A DNA stretch of 64,000 bases from an uncultured Oscillospiraceae bacterium (GCA_949297075.1 CASFRX010000046.1:36147-100146); one strand, 5' to 3'; shown: positions 35,289 to 45,290, counted from the stretch's first letter. Numbers and translations are program-made. Notes: a model not told the origin generated them from the letters alone.

Positions 35289-38200
35289 ATGGCTGCGAAG
35301 TATCAGCTAATGACGGAGCTGTATCGGCGCACAGGTATTGCGGTTGCAAAAAATCCGCAGGCGTGGCAGAGCTTTTTAGCTGCTGCTTGCCGCAACTATA
35401 AATGCCGTTTTGACGAACAGCTTTTAATCTATGCACAACGCCCCGACGCTATCGCCGTTGCAGAGCTTGACACTTGGAACAAGCGCTTTAAGCGTTGGGT
35501 AAACAAAGACAGTAAGGGTATCGCCGTTTTCGACCCGAAAGGTCGCAGGAATACCCTAAAATACTATTTTGATGTTTCGGACACGCACGACGGATATTAC
35601 GGCAGCCGCCCCGTCCCGATATGGCAGATGAACGGACGATATGAGCAGGCTGTTATTGAAAGGCTCTCCGACAGGTTTGGTAATACGGAAAGCACCGACC
35701 TTGCTTCTGCCCTAATCGAAACGGCAAAGAACGCCGTTGAGGATAATCTGCAAGACTATTTCTCTCAGCTCAAAGACTTCACAAGGGACAGCTTCTTGGA
35801 GGAATTGGACGACCTTAATGTGGAGGTCTGTTACAGGCGGTTGGTAACAAACAGCGTTGCTTTTATGCTGATGAGCCGCTGCGGTCTGGATACAAGTGGG
35901 TATTTTGAGCGAGAGGATTTTGAGGACATTATCAATTTCAATACGCCTGCAACTATCAATGCCCTCGGCATTGCCACAAGCGACATTTCCGAAATGGCTC
36001 TCAAGGAAATTTCTCTTGCGATACAAAATCTGCAAATTGCAGAGAAAGGCACAAATCGCACCTTTGTACCAGAAAGCAAAAACCAATATAATAAAGGCAG
36101 AATACAACCCGAAAGGAGCGAAAATAATGAACGAAATCACTTACAGCAGGCAGGGCGATTATCTTATTCCCAACCTGACATTACCGACCGAGCAAGAAAT
36201 TCCGCTTGGCAGATACGCACAGATGCACAGGAGCTATCTGGAACAGCACAAGCGAGTGACCTATCTCAATCTGCTGACATCGGGCAAACTGAACGAGCAT
36301 CTGTATCAGACCGAGCAGATAGCTCTCCAGAGGTTGGAGCTTCTGACGAAGCAGCTTTCAGCCGAACAGGGCGTGACGGAGGAGCTGAAAGAGAAAGCCC
36401 CGATGCAGTGGGTACAGAGAATGAACAACATCCGCAGTCAAGCGGAGGAAGTGATTATGACCGAGCTGATTTACAAGTAAGCGTTGCCAATGCCGATGAG
36501 GTCAAGGTCAATCTTCCTACCGTAGAGGAACAAATCGAAATGATAGCCGAAGCAGAGGACGAAAAATCCTCTGCTTTTGCTGTTTCACAGGAAGATATTG
36601 ACTCTGTTCTGACAAGAGGAAGCGGATTTCAAGACGGAAAATACCGTATCTACCGTCAGTTTCAGAAATACGAGGACAGCAAAAGTAATATCGCTTTTCT
36701 CAAAAAGGAATACGGCATAGGCGGCGGAACGCACCTTTACCCCGACGGAACAAACGGCGGCGAATGGCACGACGGCAAAGGTATTGGCATTGAAAAGCAC
36801 GGGTCATATACAAATCCAGACCTGCGGCTCAGTTGGTCTAAGGTTGAAAAGCGGCTGCGTGAGCTGATAAAGGCAAATCGCTATCTCAATCCGAAAGAAA
36901 AAGACCATTATGCCGATTATCTGGAGAGCGTGTCAGCACCCCAATATGAGATTGACACCCAGAGGAAAATGGCAAGGCAGCGTTTTATCGACGCTCATCG
37001 TGACTTGCCGCCCGCCGACAAACGGGATACCCTTGCCCTGCGCCTGTCGGACTTTATCCGTGACTTGGACGGGTACGAAAAAGACCTGCTATCCAATGTG
37101 GAGCGTTCCGACCTTGCCGATGTTACGGCTGAGCAAATGGAACAGCACTTGTCTGACCCCGCTGCCGTTCAACAGCTCCTTGATTTTCTTACTCAGATAC
37201 AATGGAAAACGACATCGGTTTTCAGCCGCAGCAATGCGTGGAAATTTTCCGAAGAATTGCGGGAGCTGCATCCGCTTCGCTATCTCTACAACGAGGGTGA
37301 TGTGGTGTATATCGGCGCAGATAAATACGAAATCACAGATTTTGACGAAAACGCCGTATCGCTCCGAAATGCAGAGTTTCCGTTGTTCGGCAAGGAATAC
37401 AGCCGAGAAGATTTTGAGGAAAAGCTCAAGGAAAACCCCGCAAACGACCATCTGAAAGTTGTCGTGACCGAGAAGCAGCAGACAGAAACACCGTCCGAGA
37501 ACAAGCCAGACGGGATACAGTTTTCTATCGGCTTTTCCGAACACCCTGCTTTTTACGACAGGCAGCTTAATGACCGCTATACGGATTTGAGCTTTGCTCT
37601 CGGAAACAAGCTGCTTGGTGTTCTGGACGAAAAGCAGCACCGAGAGCGTGAAAGCAAGGAAATCGGTTGGTATCACAAGACGGATTTTGAGATTACTGCC
37701 ACCGGCGGCGGTGAGGACTTTCACTATGAGGGGCGTTTTGATATTGGCGACGGCGAGGGCGACCTTATCGCCCACATCAAGAATTATTATGATTACTGCC
37801 TGTCGCCGCAATGCCCGTTTATCCCCGAATGGAAGCGACAGGGCGAGGATTATTACCGAGAACGGATGGATAGTCTGCGCTTGGGGCGTGATGTGTTTAT
37901 CCCGTTCTTGGAGCAGAATACCGAGCTGACGCCAGAGGACGAAAAGCTCCTTTCTGAGATTATGGCTACCGAGGGCGACTGGTACAGAAAAGCCGAAGAA
38001 CCAGAACGACCGTCTGCGGCGGATGAGATGATTGCCTATGCGGAAAAGGTTGCTTCGGAATATGAATCCGAGCCGCAGGAGGAACGCTTTGAGATTTTAA
38101 TGACCTCGGATGCGTTCCCCGACCCCGAAGATGTTTATGCTATTTGGGATAATGTCCGAGAAAAATATTACGCCGATGATTACGGTAAAATTCTGACCTA

Positions 38201-41200
38201 TCCCACAGAGGAAGCGGCAAATGAGGGCTTGGCGGCAGTCAAGAAAGCGGTTGCCGACAAAGAAGCCGAGGAATGGCTGTATGTAGAACGGGCGAAACAA
38301 GGTTTAGATCCCGTTCCCGCACAGGACAACGCTGACCTTATCGGCAAGGAAATCACGATAGACAACCGCAAATATGTTGTGGAGAGCGTCGGCAGGATAA
38401 GCGGCGATGTGTCCCTGCGTGACATCACTTTTCAGAACAACACGGGCTTTCCTATCAACCGAGTGGAGAAAATCGGCTATATCCGAAGCCTTTTGGAACA
38501 GGCAGAAACCGAATTACCGCCCGAAGAAAAGGCGGAAGCTCCAGCCGCTTTATCTGCTGACCGTCATAATTTCCGCATTACCGATGACACGCTCGGCGTA
38601 GGCGGCGCAAAGGAAAAGTTCCGCAACAATATGGCTGCTATCAATCTTCTGCACGAGCTTGAAATCGAAAACCGCCTTGCCACACCCGAAGAACAGGAAA
38701 TCCTATCTCGGTATGTCGGTTGGGGCGGTTTGTCTATGGCGTTTGACGAACACAATGCGGCTTGGGCTGACGAGTTTAAGGAGCTATATACGAGCCTTTC
38801 TCCAGAGGAATACAACGCCGCTATGGAGTCAACGCTGACCGCCTTTTATACGCCGCCCGTTGTTATCAAGGCAATGTATGAAGCGCTCGACCGCTTGGGC
38901 TTCTCACAGGGTAATATCTTGGAGCCTTCCTGCGGCACAGGCAATTTCTTCGGCTTGCTGCCCGAAAGTATGGCAGGCTCAAAGCTCCACGGCATAGAGT
39001 TAGACCCGCTGACAGGCAAAATAGCAAAGCAGCTCTACCAGAAAGCCGATATTGCCATAGAGGGCTTTGAGCAAACAAAGCTCCCAGACGACCATTTTGA
39101 TGTGGTTATCGGCAATGTGCCTTTCGGAGAAATCCGTGTGAACGACAGCCGATACAACGCTCAGAAGTTCCTCATACACGATTACTTTTTCGCAAAGGCG
39201 CTTGATAAAGTCCGTGCCGGCGGTGTTGTGATATTCATTACCTCTAAGGGAACAATGGACAAAGCAAGCCCAGAGGTAAGAAAGTATATTGCCCAGAGAG
39301 CCGAGCTGTTAGACGCAATCCGTCTGCCAGATAACACTTTCCGTGCCAACGCAGGCACAGAGGTCACAAGCGATATTCTCATTCTGCAAAAGCGTGACCG
39401 TGTAATTGATGTTGAGCCAGATTGGGTCTATCTGGACACGGACGAAAACGGCGTTACGATGAACAGCTATTTTGTTCAACACCCAGAAATGGTGCTTGGA
39501 CAAATGCGGCTTGAAAGCACACGCTTCGGGAAATCAGAGCCTGCCTGCAAAGCCTATGAGAATAAATCGCTGTCCGAGCTGCTTCACAACGCCGTTCAAA
39601 GGATAAACGGCGAAATCACAGAGCTTGATAATGAGATAGACCAAATCTCCGACGAACAGGACACCTCAATTCCCGCCGACCCGAATGTACGCAACTTCTC
39701 ATTAGCTCTGGTAGACGGCAAGGTTTATTTCCGAGAGAATGACCGTATGACCCCTGCCACCGTATCAATGACGGCGGAAAACCGTATCAAGGGACTTATA
39801 GAAATACGGGATTGTGTGCGCAGGCTCATTGAGTATCAGACCGAGGATTATCCAGAGGAAATGATACGCACCGAGCAGGAAAACCTAAACCGCCTGTACG
39901 ACAGTTATACCGAGAAATACGGTCTTATCAACAGCCGAGGGAATTATCTTGCGTTTGCGTCGGACGAAAGCTATTTCCTTTTGTGTTCTCTGGAAGTGCT
40001 TGACGACGAGGGCAATTTTAAGCGGAAAGCAGATATGTTCACAAAGCGGACTATCAAGCCGCACCGTGAAGTAACCTCGGTTGAAACATCGAGCGAAGCC
40101 CTCGCCCTATCCATCGGAGAGAAAGCCCGTGTTGATTTGCCCTATATGGAACAGCTTACGGGCAAAACGCAGGATGAGCTTGTTCAGGATTTGCACGGCG
40201 TTATCTTCAAAGTGCCGAACTCCGAGCCTGTTTCCTATGCAGCCGCAGATGAGTATCTGTCGGGTAATGTCCGCACAAAGCTCCTTATTGCACAGGCGGC
40301 GGCGAAGGACGACCCAGAGCTTGCGGTCAATGTGGAAGCCTTAAAACAGGTCATTCCGAAAGACCTGTCCGCTGCCGAAATCTCCGTCCGTCTGGGAACG
40401 ACTTGGATACCGCAGGAGGATATTCAGCAGTTTGTTATGGAGCTGCTTACCCCGTCGCAGTACGCCAGAGGAAAAATCAAGGTGCGCTACACCGAGTTTA
40501 ACGGCGATTGGTTTATCGAGAACAAAAGCTCCGACTTCGATAATGTCAAGGCAAACAGCACCTACGGCACAAAGAGGGCTTCCGCCTACCGCATTATTGA
40601 GGATACTCTGAACCTGCGTGATGTTCGTATCTTCGACTATGTGTACGATGAACACGGCAACAAAAAAGCGGTGTTCAACGCCAAGGAAACAACAGCAGCA
40701 CAGGCAAAGCAGGAAGCTATCAAGCAGGCGTTTGCGGATTGGATATGGAAAGACCCAGAACGGAGAAACCGCCTTGTCCGCTATTACAATGACACTTTTA
40801 ACTGTATCCGTCCCCGTGAGTACGACGGCAGCCATATCACTTTCGGCGGTATCAGCCCAGAAATCACGCTAAGACCGCACCAAGTAAACGCTATTGCTCA
40901 TATTCTTTACGGCGGCAATACGCTCCTTGCCCACAAGGTAGGCGCAGGCAAGACCTTTGAAATGGTCGCCGCTGCACAGGAAAGCAAGCGGCTCGGACTT
41001 TGCCAGAAATCAATGTTTGTTGTCCCCAATCACCTTGTCGGGCAGTGGGCTTCCGAATATCTGCGGCTCTATCCGAGTGCCAATATCCTTGTTACGACCA
41101 AGCAGGATTTTGAAACGGGCAACCGCAAAAAGTTCTGCGGGCGCATTGCCACAGGAGATTATGATGCGGTCATCATCGGACACAGTCAGTTTGAAAAAAT

Positions 41201-43340
41201 CCCGATGAGCGTGGAACGCCAAAAAATGCAGTTGGAAAAGCAGCTCTTTGATATAGAACGAGGTATCGAAGATGTGCAGGCTTCCAAAGGCGAACAGTTC
41301 ACGGTCAAGCAGCTTATGAAAACCCGCAAAGGTATCAAAGCAAAGCTCGACAAGCTCAATGATACCAAACGCAAGGATACGGTAATCGACTTTGAACAGC
41401 TCGGTGTTGACCGTCTGTTCATTGACGAGAGCCATTTTTACAAGAATTTGTACCTCTATACCAAGATGCGCAGAGTGGGCGGCATTGCCCAGACCGAAGC
41501 CCAGAAGTCAAGCGACCTCTTTATGAAGTGCCGCTATCTGGACGAAATTACGAGCAATCGAGGAACGATTTTCGCAACGGGTACGCCCGTCAGCAATTCT
41601 ATGGTGGAGCTGTACTCGGTGCAGAGATATTTGCAGTACGACACTTTGGTACAAAACGGCTTGCAGCATTTTGACAGTTGGGCGTCCACTTTCGGAGAAA
41701 CCATAACGGCTCTGGAGCTTGCCCCAGAGGGGTCAAGTTACCGCCCGAAAACAAGGTTTGCCAAGTTTCACAACCTGCCAGAGCTGATGCAGATGTTCCG
41801 TGAGGTAGCCGACATTCAGACCGCCGATATGCTGAAGCTCCCCGTGCCAAAGGTCAACTACCGCAATATCAAGGTCGCTCCGAGCGAAATTCAAACGGAA
41901 ATGGTTGCTTCCCTCGCAAAGAGAGCCGAGAAAGTCCGTGACAGACTTGTAGAGCCGTATATCGACAATATGCTGAAAATCACGAATGACGGGCGCAAGC
42001 TGGCACTTGACCAAAGGCTCATCGACCCGATGCTGCCCGATTTTGAAAACAGCAAGGTCAACGCCTGCGTGGATAATGTGTACCTTATCTGGGCGGAAAA
42101 CGCAGATACACGGGCGACACAGCTTGTATTCTGCGACCTGTCAACGCCGAAAAACGACGGCACTTTCAATGTCTACGACGATATACGAACAAAGTTGACC
42201 AACAGGGGTATCCCTGCGGAGCAGATACGCTTTATTCACGAAGCGACCACCGACGCACAGAAAAAGGAGCTGTTTGCAAAGGTCAGAAGCGGCGAAGTGC
42301 GTGTCCTCTTAGGCTCTACCCCGAAAATGGGCGCAGGCACGAATGTGCAGGACAGGCTCAAAGCAATTCATAATCTGGACTGTCCGTGGCGACCGAGTGA
42401 CCTTGAACAGCGGCAAGGGCGCATTGAACGGCAAGGCAATATGTTCCCAGAGGTTGAGGTCTATCGCTATGTTACCGAGCAGACCTTTGACGCTTACCTC
42501 TATCAGTTGGTAGAGAGCAAGCAGAAATTTATCAGCCAGATAATGACGAGCAAAAGCCCCGTCCGTTCTGCCGAAGATGTGGACGAGGTTGCGCTGTCCT
42601 TTGCCGAGGTTAAAATGCTTGCCACAGGCGACGAGCGTTTCAAGGAGAAAATGGACTTGGATATACAGGTATCGAAGCTGCGTGTACTCAAACAAAGCTA
42701 TCTGTCCGAGCATTACGACCTTGAGGACAGGATACTAAAATTCTATCCGCAGACCATAAAGGAGTACGAGGAACGCATTGCAGGCTACGAAGGCGACACG
42801 GCGCTTGCCGAGCAGCACAAGCCGCAGGGCGAGGATAAGTTCTGCCCGATGACCATAAAAGGCGTGACCTTTACCGAGAAAGCAGCCGCAGGCGAAATGC
42901 TCCTTGCCGTCTGCAAGGAAAATACTCTTGCAAATCCCGTGGAAATCGGCAGCTACCGTGGTTTCAGAATGGAGGTTTATTATGATGCGCTCAACACCCA
43001 TTACTGCCTAAACCTTTGCGGAAAGGCAAAGCACAAGGTGGAATTGGGCAGCGATGCGCTTGGTAATCTGACCCGAATTGAAAATGAGCTTGCGAAAATC
43101 CCTGTAAAATTGGAGGTCGCAAAGACAAAACGGACAGAAACCATCGAGCAGTTACAAACCGCAAAAGCGGAGGTTGAAAAGCCTTTTGCCTTTGAAGATG
43201 AGCTGCGGGAAAAGACGGAACGGCTGAACGCTCTCAATATCGAGCTTAATCTGAATGAGAAAGACCGTTCCGTTATGGATACCGAGCCAGACCAGAGCGA
43301 GGAACAACCCGAAAGAAAATGTGCAAATCGAGAGAGATAA
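35289..43340 (+). CDS. Giant ArdC-like/N6-adenine methylase/SNF2 helicase protein
   Basis: A 2,683-aa multidomain protein (LtrC-like in Tn1549-type ICEs). Order: an ArdC-like N-terminal domain (residues 1-250); a low-complexity, Ser/Gln/Asp-rich linker (about 280-398) that overlaps tnpV in another frame; regions resembling other ICE domains of unknown function; an N6-adenine methyltransferase module with EPSCGTGN near 1213 and NVPFG near 1276; a SNF2-type helicase with HKVGAGKTF near 1881, a DESH box near 2046, TGTPVSN near 2097 and QGRIERQGN near 2376; and a coiled-coil tail. ATG 35289 follows AAGGAGG. It probably modifies and remodels element DNA during transfer or shields it from restriction (inference). 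Confidence 0.9.
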   Translation: MAAKYQLMTELYRRTGIAVAKNPQAWQSFLAAACRNYKCRFDEQLLIYAQRPDAIAVAELDTWNKRFKRWVNKDSKGIAVFDPKGRRNTLKYYFDVSDTHDGYYGSRPVPIWQMNGRYEQAVIERLSDRFGNTESTDLASALIETAKNAVEDNLQDYFSQLKDFTRDSFLEELDDLNVEVCYRRLVTNSVAFMLMSRCGLDTSGYFEREDFEDIINFNTPATINALGIATSDISEMALKEISLAIQNLQIAEKGTNRTFVPESKNQYNKGRIQPERSENNERNHLQQAGRLSYSQPDITDRARNSAWQIRTDAQELSGTAQASDLSQSADIGQTERASVSDRADSSPEVGASDEAAFSRTGRDGGAERESPDAVGTENEQHPQSSGGSDYDRADLQVSVANADEVKVNLPTVEEQIEMIAEAEDEKSSAFAVSQEDIDSVLTRGSGFQDGKYRIYRQFQKYEDSKSNIAFLKKEYGIGGGTHLYPDGTNGGEWHDGKGIGIEKHGSYTNPDLRLSWSKVEKRLRELIKANRYLNPKEKDHYADYLESVSAPQYEIDTQRKMARQRFIDAHRDLPPADKRDTLALRLSDFIRDLDGYEKDLLSNVERSDLADVTAEQMEQHLSDPAAVQQLLDFLTQIQWKTTSVFSRSNAWKFSEELRELHPLRYLYNEGDVVYIGADKYEITDFDENAVSLRNAEFPLFGKEYSREDFEEKLKENPANDHLKVVVTEKQQTETPSENKPDGIQFSIGFSEHPAFYDRQLNDRYTDLSFALGNKLLGVLDEKQHRERESKEIGWYHKTDFEITATGGGEDFHYEGRFDIGDGEGDLIAHIKNYYDYCLSPQCPFIPEWKRQGEDYYRERMDSLRLGRDVFIPFLEQNTELTPEDEKLLSEIMATEGDWYRKAEEPERPSAADEMIAYAEKVASEYESEPQEERFEILMTSDAFPDPEDVYAIWDNVREKYYADDYGKILTYPTEEAANEGLAAVKKAVADKEAEEWLYVERAKQGLDPVPAQDNADLIGKEITIDNRKYVVESVGRISGDVSLRDITFQNNTGFPINRVEKIGYIRSLLEQAETELPPEEKAEAPAALSADRHNFRITDDTLGVGGAKEKFRNNMAAINLLHELEIENRLATPEEQEILSRYVGWGGLSMAFDEHNAAWADEFKELYTSLSPEEYNAAMESTLTAFYTPPVVIKAMYEALDRLGFSQGNILEPSCGTGNFFGLLPESMAGSKLHGIELDPLTGKIAKQLYQKADIAIEGFEQTKLPDDHFDVVIGNVPFGEIRVNDSRYNAQKFLIHDYFFAKALDKVRAGGVVIFITSKGTMDKASPEVRKYIAQRAELLDAIRLPDNTFRANAGTEVTSDILILQKRDRVIDVEPDWVYLDTDENGVTMNSYFVQHPEMVLGQMRLESTRFGKSEPACKAYENKSLSELLHNAVQRINGEITELDNEIDQISDEQDTSIPADPNVRNFSLALVDGKVYFRENDRMTPATVSMTAENRIKGLIEIRDCVRRLIEYQTEDYPEEMIRTEQENLNRLYDSYTEKYGLINSRGNYLAFASDESYFLLCSLEVLDDEGNFKRKADMFTKRTIKPHREVTSVETSSEALALSIGEKARVDLPYMEQLTGKTQDELVQDLHGVIFKVPNSEPVSYAAADEYLSGNVRTKLLIAQAAAKDDPELAVNVEALKQVIPKDLSAAEISVRLGTTWIPQEDIQQFVMELLTPSQYARGKIKVRYTEFNGDWFIENKSSDFDNVKANSTYGTKRASAYRIIEDTLNLRDVRIFDYVYDEHGNKKAVFNAKETTAAQAKQEAIKQAFADWIWKDPERRNRLVRYYNDTFNCIRPREYDGSHITFGGISPEITLRPHQVNAIAHILYGGNTLLAHKVGAGKTFEMVAAAQESKRLGLCQKSMFVVPNHLVGQWASEYLRLYPSANILVTTKQDFETGNRKKFCGRIATGDYDAVIIGHSQFEKIPMSVERQKMQLEKQLFDIERGIEDVQASKGEQFTVKQLMKTRKGIKAKLDKLNDTKRKDTVIDFEQLGVDRLFIDESHFYKNLYLYTKMRRVGGIAQTEAQKSSDLFMKCRYLDEITSNRGTIFATGTPVSNSMVELYSVQRYLQYDTLVQNGLQHFDSWASTFGETITALELAPEGSSYRPKTRFAKFHNLPELMQMFREVADIQTADMLKLPVPKVNYRNIKVAPSEIQTEMVASLAKRAEKVRDRLVEPYIDNMLKITNDGRKLALDQRLIDPMLPDFENSKVNACVDNVYLIWAENADTRATQLVFCDLSTPKNDGTFNVYDDIRTKLTNRGIPAEQIRFIHEATTDAQKKELFAKVRSGEVRVLLGSTPKMGAGTNVQDRLKAIHNLDCPWRPSDLEQRQGRIERQGNMFPEVEVYRYVTEQTFDAYLYQLVESKQKFISQIMTSKSPVRSAEDVDEVALSFAEVKMLATGDERFKEKMDLDIQVSKLRVLKQSYLSEHYDLEDRILKFYPQTIKEYEERIAGYEGDTALAEQHKPQGEDKFCPMTIKGVTFTEKAAAGEMLLAVCKENTLANPVEIGSYRGFRMEVYYDALNTHYCLNLCGKAKHKVELGSDALGNLTRIENELAKIPVKLEVAKTKRTETIEQLQTAKAEVEKPFAFEDELREKTERLNALNIELNLNEKDRSVMDTEPDQSEEQPERKCANRER
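36127..36480 (+). CDS. tnpV: TnpV-family protein nested in the giant gene (different frame)
   Basis: A complete 117-aa gene in the +1 frame inside the giant methylase-helicase gene. It starts MNEITYSRQGDYLIPNLTLP, contains ALQRLELLTKQLSAEQGVTEELK and ends MNNIRSQAEEVIMTELIYK, the hallmarks of the TnpV family (transposon-encoded, unknown function). GAAAGGAGC lies eight bases before the ATG, so it has its own ribosome site. The host protein's frame across this interval is low complexity and looks like a by-product of the TnpV coding sequence, suggesting that tnpV was inserted here in the past and the host frame stayed open. Confidence 0.85.
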   Translation: MNEITYSRQGDYLIPNLTLPTEQEIPLGRYAQMHRSYLEQHKRVTYLNLLTSGKLNEHLYQTEQIALQRLELLTKQLSAEQGVTEELKEKAPMQWVQRMNNIRSQAEEVIMTELIYK

Positions 43341-43354
43341 TGCTGTTTGTATAT

Positions 43355-43383
43355 TTGTAATGACCTTTTTGGGGAAGTATAAT
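43355..43383 (+). promoter_or_regulatory. Promoter after the giant gene
   Basis: TTGTAA (43355-43360) and TATAAT (43378-43383) with a 17-base spacer, 34 bases before the GTG start of the next gene. Confidence 0.6.
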
Positions 43384-43417
43384 AGGTACAAGAAGTATTA
43401 AATCGGAGGTGAAAATC

Positions 43418-43747
43418 GTGCTTGATAATTTCAAATTTGAAACTTTTGTCGATGCGCACAGCAATATTTTCGAGGAGTATCTAAGCTCCGTTATATCCAA
43501 GCTGCGAGAAACCAATCCAGAATACCGTTCCATAGAGGAAAAGATAGAGAGCCTTTACAGGCAGTATCCGAAAGTGATGGCGGTATTCGATACGGAGAAA
43601 TCAAGCGATTTATCCGAGCAGGAATGTACGGCGCTGATAGAAATTCTGGAGCTTCGGGCGAGGCTCTGCGATATGCAACAGGAAGCAATTTATTTCCGAG
43701 GTTGCTATGACAGCGTGGGTTATCTGAAAAAGGCAGGCATTTTATAA
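43418..43747 (+). CDS. Small ICE protein, 109 aa
   Basis: An acidic helical protein: LDNFKFETFVDAHSNIFEEYLSS at the start and CTALIEILELRARLCDMQQEAIYFRGCYDSVGYLKKAG at the end. GTG 43418 is used because GGAGGTG (43405-43411) is the ribosome site; an in-frame GTG at 43409 lies within it. Twin terminators follow. The role is unknown; proteins of this shape recur in Tn1549-like elements. Confidence 0.75.
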   Translation: MLDNFKFETFVDAHSNIFEEYLSSVISKLRETNPEYRSIEEKIESLYRQYPKVMAVFDTEKSSDLSEQECTALIEILELRARLCDMQQEAIYFRGCYDSVGYLKKAGIL

Positions 43748-43756
43748 CCGAGAACG

Positions 43757-43833
43757 GCGGCATTGGCGAAAAGCTGATGCCGCTTTTACATAGCCGAGTG
43801 GTTTTCACCGAACGAAAATCACTCGGCTTTTTC
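43757..43833 (+). terminator. Two successive terminator hairpins
   Basis: GCGGCAT/ATGCCGC (43757-43783) followed by TTTTAC, then AGCCGAGTGGTTTTC/GAAAATCACTCGGCT (43792-43828) followed by TTTTTC. Together they should stop transcription before the toprim gene. Confidence 0.78.
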
Positions 43834-43857
43834 TATTTCTGGAGGTGATTTGATTGA

Positions 43858-44838
43858 ATGAGAAGCAGCAGACCCTATGTGCAGCTTGACCCTGCGGTTA
43901 TCGAACAGGCACGGCAAATGGACTTGCTCTCCTATCTCAGAGCTTATGAGCCGAACAATTTGGTGCGTGTCGGCGGCAGTGTTTATTGTACCAGAGAACA
44001 CGACAGCTTAAAGATTTCCAATGGCAAATGGTATTGGTGGTCGAGAGGTATCGGCGGCGTTTCCGCCCTTGACTATCTTATCAAGGTCAAGGATTACGGA
44101 TTTGTAGAAGCCGTCGAAGCTCTGACGTGCGGTGCAGTTGAATGGACGCCGCTACAACCCCCGAAAAAGGACGAGCCGAAAGTTCTGCTATTGCCGCCGA
44201 AGAACAGGGATTGCAGCCGAGTGACGCAGTATCTTTTCGGGCGTGGCATAGATTATCAGCTCATACAGGAGTGCATTGCGGACGGTACGATTTACGAAAG
44301 TGCCGATTATCACAACGCCGTTTTTGTGGGCAAGGATAAAAGCGGAGCAGCCAAGTATGCCGCCTTGCGCAGCACGCTCGGAAGCACTTTCAAGCAGGAT
44401 GCTTCGGGAAGTGACAAGCGATATTCGTTCCGATTGCTTGCAAAAGAGCCGACAAACACGGTGCATTTATTTGAAGCAGCCATTGATTTACTGTCCTATG
44501 CGACCTACCTCAAATGCGAGGGCAAGGACTATCGGACACAAAATCTGCTCTCTTTGTCGGGCGTATATCAGCCCAAAAAGGAGCTGAGCGAGAGCAAAGT
44601 CCCCATTGCGCTGTCCACTTATCTCAAAGAAAATCCGCAAATCAAGACCGTTGTTCTGCACCTTGACAATGACAAAACGGGCAGGCTGTGTACTGCCGCC
44701 TTAACCGAATTACTGAAAAAGGACTATGAAATCGTTGATGCCCCGCCGCCTGTCGGCAAGGATGTCAACGATTTTTTAATGTCCTATCTGGGGCTTTCAA
44801 GGCAAAAGCCCGTCCGTGAAAGGAGTGGTGTCCGTTGA
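43858..44838 (+). CDS. DUF3991/toprim-domain protein
   Basis: A 326-aa protein of the DUF3991 plus Toprim_2 type found in Tn1549-like elements. The N-terminal part resembles a primase zinc domain (VYCTREHDSLKISNGKWYWWSRGIGGVSALDYLIKV). The toprim part is in the second half (TVVLHLDNDKTGRLC near residue 263 carries the DxD-like aspartates, and PPPVGKDVNDFLM follows). It may handle priming or topological change during transfer (inference). ATG 43858 follows GGAGGTGA at ten bases. Confidence 0.85.
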   Translation: MRSSRPYVQLDPAVIEQARQMDLLSYLRAYEPNNLVRVGGSVYCTREHDSLKISNGKWYWWSRGIGGVSALDYLIKVKDYGFVEAVEALTCGAVEWTPLQPPKKDEPKVLLLPPKNRDCSRVTQYLFGRGIDYQLIQECIADGTIYESADYHNAVFVGKDKSGAAKYAALRSTLGSTFKQDASGSDKRYSFRLLAKEPTNTVHLFEAAIDLLSYATYLKCEGKDYRTQNLLSLSGVYQPKKELSESKVPIALSTYLKENPQIKTVVLHLDNDKTGRLCTAALTELLKKDYEIVDAPPPVGKDVNDFLMSYLGLSRQKPVRERSGVR

Positions 44839-44912
44839 TTGTGTAACAGTTTTTTTGAAAAAAGACAGCCGAACCGACCCCAAATTTAAGAACGAAAGTG
44901 AGGAAATGACGA

Positions 44913-45206
44913 TTGAAAAACTATGATGTGACCCTTACCGCCCACTACGAAAAGACCGTTTCCGTTTGCGCCGACAGCCCCGAACAGGCGGCGGAGAAAG
45001 TTAAAATTATCCTCTTTGATACCGACCTTATCGAGTTTTCCGATGAGGATTTTGTCTGCGGCGAAGCCGATATTACCGAGCATAGCGAGGACGGTCTTGA
45101 CGACACCGATGAGGAAGAATTGTCCGAAGAAGATGATTGTTCGGACTGCCCGTACTTCTGCCCCGTGTGCGGAGAATGTCTGTATGAGGACGGGTGCGAA
45201 GAATGA
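44913..45206 (+). CDS. DpnD/PcfM-like protein with Cys-rich acidic tail
   Basis: A 97-aa protein starting (TTG 44913) MKNYDVTLTAHYEKTVSVCADSPEQAAEKV, a pattern like the DpnD/PcfM C-terminal domain. The C-terminal 40 residues are very acidic, with six cysteines within 25 residues (CSDCPYFCPVCGECLYEDGC), probably a metal-binding site. GTGAGG lies nine bases before the TTG. Function unknown. Confidence 0.72.
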   Translation: MKNYDVTLTAHYEKTVSVCADSPEQAAEKVKIILFDTDLIEFSDEDFVCGEADITEHSEDGLDDTDEEELSEEDDCSDCPYFCPVCGECLYEDGCEE

Positions 45207-45224
45207 TATGTCTTACCAAGCACT

Positions 45225-45290
45225 GAATTTGGCTAACCAAATTCGCTTGTTAGGGGGCTGCCCCTAATACCCCGTGAGAACAGAAAGGAG
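45225..45290 (+). other. Candidate origin of transfer (oriT)
   Basis: The non-coding stretch ahead of DUF3789-mobC-relaxase contains AGGGGGCTGCCCCT (45253-45266), an inverted repeat, followed by AATACCCCGTGAG. In Tn1549-type elements, as I recall, oriT lies upstream of the mobC/relaxase pair, and relaxase sites typically sit next to such a repeat. No nick site can be set from sequence alone. Confidence 0.5.
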
